NCBI GenBank assembly: GCA_021777995.1
Contig: JAJYCW010000014.1
Location: 1 to 49,213, forward strand
Reading direction: 5' to 3'
DNA length: 49,213 bases
Origin: a bacterium
Lineage (GTDB): Bacteria > Armatimonadota > Chthonomonadetes > Chthonomonadales > Chthonomonadaceae
The notes below the pieces were generated by a model, which saw nothing but the letters and a program-made list of their open reading frames with translations, was not told where the DNA came from and made no database searches. Below are positions 46,449 to 49,213 of the stretch, piece by piece; the stretch's first letter is position 1, and every line of letters starts with the position of its first letter. A program made the translations under genes and the position numbers.

Positions 46449-47509
46449 TTTCCGTCACTCATGAAACTCTTGATCGGCCCCTCAAAATTGCGGTGGACGC
46501 AATGGGGGGCGACCTGGGTCCCGAAGTAGTTGTTGAAGGTGTGCTCGCTGCAGCCAGCAAATCCCGTTCAGAATTCATCATGGTGGGCGATAAGGCGAGT
46601 TTGGAGCAGGCGCTGAAAAGCCGTGGACAACGGCCCGACAACGTGACTGTTCGCGGAACCACCCAAGTTATCCTAATGTCAGACCAACCAGCTGTAGCGT
46701 TCCGGCGTAAGCCAGATGCCTCTCTCGTTGTGGCCGCAAGAATGGTTAAGGCTGGTGAGGCCGACGCGTTAATCTCCATTGGCAATACCGGAGCAGCAAT
46801 GGTTGTATCGCTACTTACCCTGGGCAGAATTCAGGGAGTTGACCGCCCGGCGATTGCCACGCCATTGCCCACTGTGGACGGCGGTACTGTTGTGTTGATG
46901 GACGCAGGTGCAACCGTCGATTGTGATCCCAATAACCTGTATGAGTTTGCCTTGATGGGCAGCGTCTATTCTGAACGGGTGATGGGGATTAAAGCGCCGC
47001 GCGTGGGGTTGTTGTCAAATGGTGAGGAACCTCAGAAGGGCAATGACCTCGTGAAACGTACGCATGCCCTGCTAGGTGACACCGGTCAGGATGTGCCTCC
47101 CTTTTGTTTCGTTGGCAACGTGGAAGGGCGAGACGTGTTCAAGGGTACTGCGGATGTAGTTGTCTGTGATGGCTTTGTAGGCAACGTTACCTTGAAAACC
47201 GCCGAGGGTGTTGCGGAAATGACTATGTCGCTAATACAGCAGGAGTTAAAGCAACGGCTGTGGACAAAGTTACTTGCGGCCCCGCTACGACCCACATTGC
47301 GTAAACTAAGACGAAGAATTGACTATGCAGAGCGCGGCGGTGCGCCGTTGCTAGGCTTAAACGGTATTTGCATCATCGGCCACGGACGTTCAAATGTACG
47401 CGCGGTTGCAAATGCCTGCGCAGCGGCGGAGCGTGCCGTAAGCCAGCAGGTTGTAGAAGTAATTAGATGTAGAATTTCAAAGGCGCCCTCGCCACCTCCT
47501 TCGGAGTAG
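46445..47509 (+). CDS. plsX: Phosphate acyltransferase PlsX
   Basis: 354 residues from a GTG that overlaps the rpmF stop by four bases. Signature IAVDAMGGDLGPEVVVEG at about 16-33, then DALISIGNTGAAMV, ATPLPTVDGGTVVLMDAGA and FVGNVEGRDVF. It converts acyl-ACP to acyl-phosphate for phospholipid synthesis at the membrane. Its place before fabH and fabD is the classic fatty-acid initiation cluster. Confidence 0.96.
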   Translation: MISVTHETLDRPLKIAVDAMGGDLGPEVVVEGVLAAASKSRSEFIMVGDKASLEQALKSRGQRPDNVTVRGTTQVILMSDQPAVAFRRKPDASLVVAARMVKAGEADALISIGNTGAAMVVSLLTLGRIQGVDRPAIATPLPTVDGGTVVLMDAGATVDCDPNNLYEFALMGSVYSERVMGIKAPRVGLLSNGEEPQKGNDLVKRTHALLGDTGQDVPPFCFVGNVEGRDVFKGTADVVVCDGFVGNVTLKTAEGVAEMTMSLIQQELKQRLWTKLLAAPLRPTLRKLRRRIDYAERGGAPLLGLNGICIIGHGRSNVRAVANACAAAERAVSQQVVEVIRCRISKAPSPPPSE

Positions 47510-47530
47510 GGCACTGTAAGAGGTGTGTTC

Positions 47531-48547
47531 ATGCTAGACACCGGGCTAACGCAGCCAGTTTCTCGCGCTCACTTTGCTGGGCTTGGGCTTGCGGTTCCTG
47601 ATCGTGTTCTCACTAACGAAGAACTATCGGCAATGGTCGATACTACGGATGAGTGGATTACTACTCGAACCGGAATCCACACTCGGCACGTGCTCCGAGC
47701 AGGTGAAAAGCTTTCGGATCTGGCAACAGAAGCTGGCAAACAGGCTCTGTCCAATGCGAAAATTGGTGCTGATAACCTGGATATGGTGCTGTGCGCGACA
47801 ACTAGTGGTGATTACCTGTGGCCAGCAATGGCCTGCGTAGTACAGGGCAACCTGGGTGCAAAACGTGCCTGCGCCTTTGACGTTTCCGCAGCTTGTTCCG
47901 GCTTTTGCTATGCCGTTGCAACGGCATCTGCATTTATCGAAAGTGGTGCAGCCCGCAACATACTTGTGATAGGTGCCGACTGCCTTTCACGCCACGTCAA
48001 TTGGTCAGATCGGTCCACCTGTATACTCTTTGGCGATGGCGCTGGTGCTGCGGTATTGACTGCCGGTTCACCTGACAGTGGGGTGTTAACTTCGACGTTG
48101 GGGACGGACGGTTCTATGGTGGAGCACGTCTGGATGCCTACCGGGGGCAGCGCGAACCCAGTAACAGAAGAGATGCTAGTCAACGGGGAGTTCGGCTTGC
48201 AGATGCGTGGTCGAGACGTCTATAGATTTTGTGTTGAGGTTGTACCAAAATCTATAGTCGAGAGCCTCTGCCGCGTGGGCTTGAAGCCAGCAGATGTCGA
48301 TCTTCTGGTGTTACACCAGGCCAATCTTCGCATTATTGGCGCTGTGGCAGATCGGCTGGGGATCGATGAAAGCCGATGTTTCACGAATGTGGGCAGGTAC
48401 GGCAATACCTCTGCGGCTTCTGTTCCAATGGCGCTTGCCGAGGCGGCACATGAAGGCAAAATCGCACCTGGGGGTGTCGTCGTTACTGCTGGATTTGGTG
48501 CGGGCCTTACCTGGGCGGTAAATGTGATCAAGTGGACAGGGAACTGA
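47531..48547 (+). CDS. fabH: 3-oxoacyl-ACP synthase III (KAS III)
   Basis: 338 residues from the ATG at 47531, with AGAGGTG upstream (a GTG at 47525 overlaps that site). Catalytic triad Cys122 (DVSAACSGF), His262 (LLVLHQANLRI) and Asn292 (GRYGNTSAAS). Dimer and CoA elements (WITTRTGIHTRH) are present. It condenses acetyl-CoA with malonyl-ACP, the first elongation of fatty-acid synthesis. It lies 21 bases after plsX. Confidence 0.96.
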   Translation: MLDTGLTQPVSRAHFAGLGLAVPDRVLTNEELSAMVDTTDEWITTRTGIHTRHVLRAGEKLSDLATEAGKQALSNAKIGADNLDMVLCATTSGDYLWPAMACVVQGNLGAKRACAFDVSAACSGFCYAVATASAFIESGAARNILVIGADCLSRHVNWSDRSTCILFGDGAGAAVLTAGSPDSGVLTSTLGTDGSMVEHVWMPTGGSANPVTEEMLVNGEFGLQMRGRDVYRFCVEVVPKSIVESLCRVGLKPADVDLLVLHQANLRIIGAVADRLGIDESRCFTNVGRYGNTSAASVPMALAEAAHEGKIAPGGVVVTAGFGAGLTWAVNVIKWTGN

Positions 48548-48549
48548 AT

Positions 48550-49213
48550 TTGGGTAAGATAGCGTTCGTTTTTCCGGGGCAGGGTTCACAAAAACCAGGC
48601 ATGGGGCGTGCATTATATGATGCCTCGCCAACAGTGCGCGAACTCTTTGGAGAGGCCAACGAATTGCTGGGTTTCGACCTGCGCGATCTCTGTTTCAATG
48701 GCCCTGAAAGTTCATTACGAGATACCGAAAATGCCCAGCCTGCGCTTTACGTGGTGTCGGTTGCGGCGGCTCAGGTACTTCGCGAAAATTCTAGCATTGC
48801 GCCGGCAGCTGTCGCAGGGCACAGTGTGGGCGAATATGCGGCCCTTACTGTTGCTGGCGTACTTGCATTTGCCGATGGCGTGCGCCTGGTACGGAAGCGC
48901 GCTGAGCTGATGCGCGATGCCGCGATTGCTTCACCCGGCACCATGCTGGCATTGTTAGGTCTTGATTTGCCTGTGGCACGGGAAGTCTGCCGGGAAGCTC
49001 AAAAAGCGGGTGGCGTTGCTGCAGTCGCCAACGTTAACGGCGGTGGGCAGATAGTGATTTCGGGTACGGTCGAAGCAATGGAGCGTGCGGCAGTTCTCGC
49101 CAAAGAGGCAGGAGCCCGCAAGGTAATTCCTCTATCGGTCTCTGGTCCATTCCACTCCCCGCTGATGGTTTCCGCGGGGGACTCGTTATTCCATGTTCTT
49201 GCGAACACCGCGC
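48550..49213 (+). CDS. fabD: Malonyl-CoA:ACP transacylase (3' end cut by window)
   Basis: 221 codons are visible from a TTG at 48550, two bases after the fabH stop, to the window end without a stop. IAFVFPGQGSQKPGMG is the family start; the active Ser92 lies in GHSVGEYAAL (Leu is more common than Val) and the catalytic His202 in SGPFHSPLM. It loads malonate onto ACP. It continues the plsX-fabH cluster; acpP and fabG are expected beyond the edge. The end is missing only because of the window. Confidence 0.95.
   Translation, partial: MGKIAFVFPGQGSQKPGMGRALYDASPTVRELFGEANELLGFDLRDLCFNGPESSLRDTENAQPALYVVSVAAAQVLRENSSIAPAAVAGHSVGEYAALTVAGVLAFADGVRLVRKRAELMRDAAIASPGTMLALLGLDLPVAREVCREAQKAGGVAAVANVNGGGQIVISGTVEAMERAAVLAKEAGARKVIPLSVSGPFHSPLMVSAGDSLFHVLANTA

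Overview
The window is a chromosomal stretch from a free-living bacterium: about 45 protein genes on both strands, two tRNA genes, no insertion sequence, prophage, integrase or CRISPR array. Secreted TlpA thioredoxins, beta-propeller proteins, CIRCE and T-box regulation, a Cys-less L32 and many TTG/GTG starts together recall Armatimonadota-like lineages. That placement is an inference from gene content; no rRNA gene is present to test it.

Layout. 1-5.4 kb: two secreted TlpA-type thioredoxins, a large BNR/sortilin-type beta-propeller protein and a small beta-barrel-like protein. 6.2-9.3 kb: an RpoD-like sigma factor, radC and a secreted YVTN propeller. 9.4-11.5 kb: groES-groEL on the minus strand behind two CIRCE operators that bracket the promoter. 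11.8-13.4 kb: a zinc-ribbon protein, then a fluoride-resistance operon (crcB, crcB, DUF190) behind a fluoride riboswitch and terminator. 13.5-13.7 kb: tRNA-Val(TAC) and tRNA-Asp(GTC) with a near-consensus promoter. 14.1-16.3 kb: malate and isocitrate dehydrogenases. 16.4-17.0 kb: an AhpD-like protein whose second redox cysteine is an in-frame TGA followed by a SECIS-like hairpin, a probable unannotated selenoprotein. 17.2-21.2 kb: a secreted Gln/Met-rich helical protein and PEP carboxylase. 21.2-23.2 kb: folP and three small proteins, two of them zinc ribbons. 23.2-26.3 kb: valS behind a T-box leader. 26.4-30.0 kb: aroF-tyrA followed by a PhyH dioxygenase and an NAD-dependent epimerase. 30.0-32.2 kb: cysteine desulfurase and an acetyl-esterase. 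32.4-36.6 kb: a quinol-type nitric oxide reductase behind palindromic operator candidates, and a GH27-type galactosidase. 36.7-41.9 kb, minus strand: prenyltransferase-repeat protein, MoxR ATPase, DUF58 and BatA/VWA membrane protein. 42.2-49.2 kb: recG-coaD-coiled-coil protein-DUF177-rpmF-plsX-fabH-fabD (fabD cut by the window end).

How it fits together. The window joins central carbon metabolism (mdh, NAD-type idh, ppc), aromatic amino-acid entry (aroF, tyrA), folate (folP), CoA and fatty-acid initiation (coaD, plsX, fabH, fabD), protein quality control (groESL) and stress defences (fluoride export, NO reduction, peroxide-type chemistry, RadC/RecG). Regulation is unusually legible: two cis-RNA switches (fluoride, T-box), a double HrcA operator, and palindromes before the NO reductase. 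The most novel item is the TGA-containing AhpD-like gene at 16407-16988.
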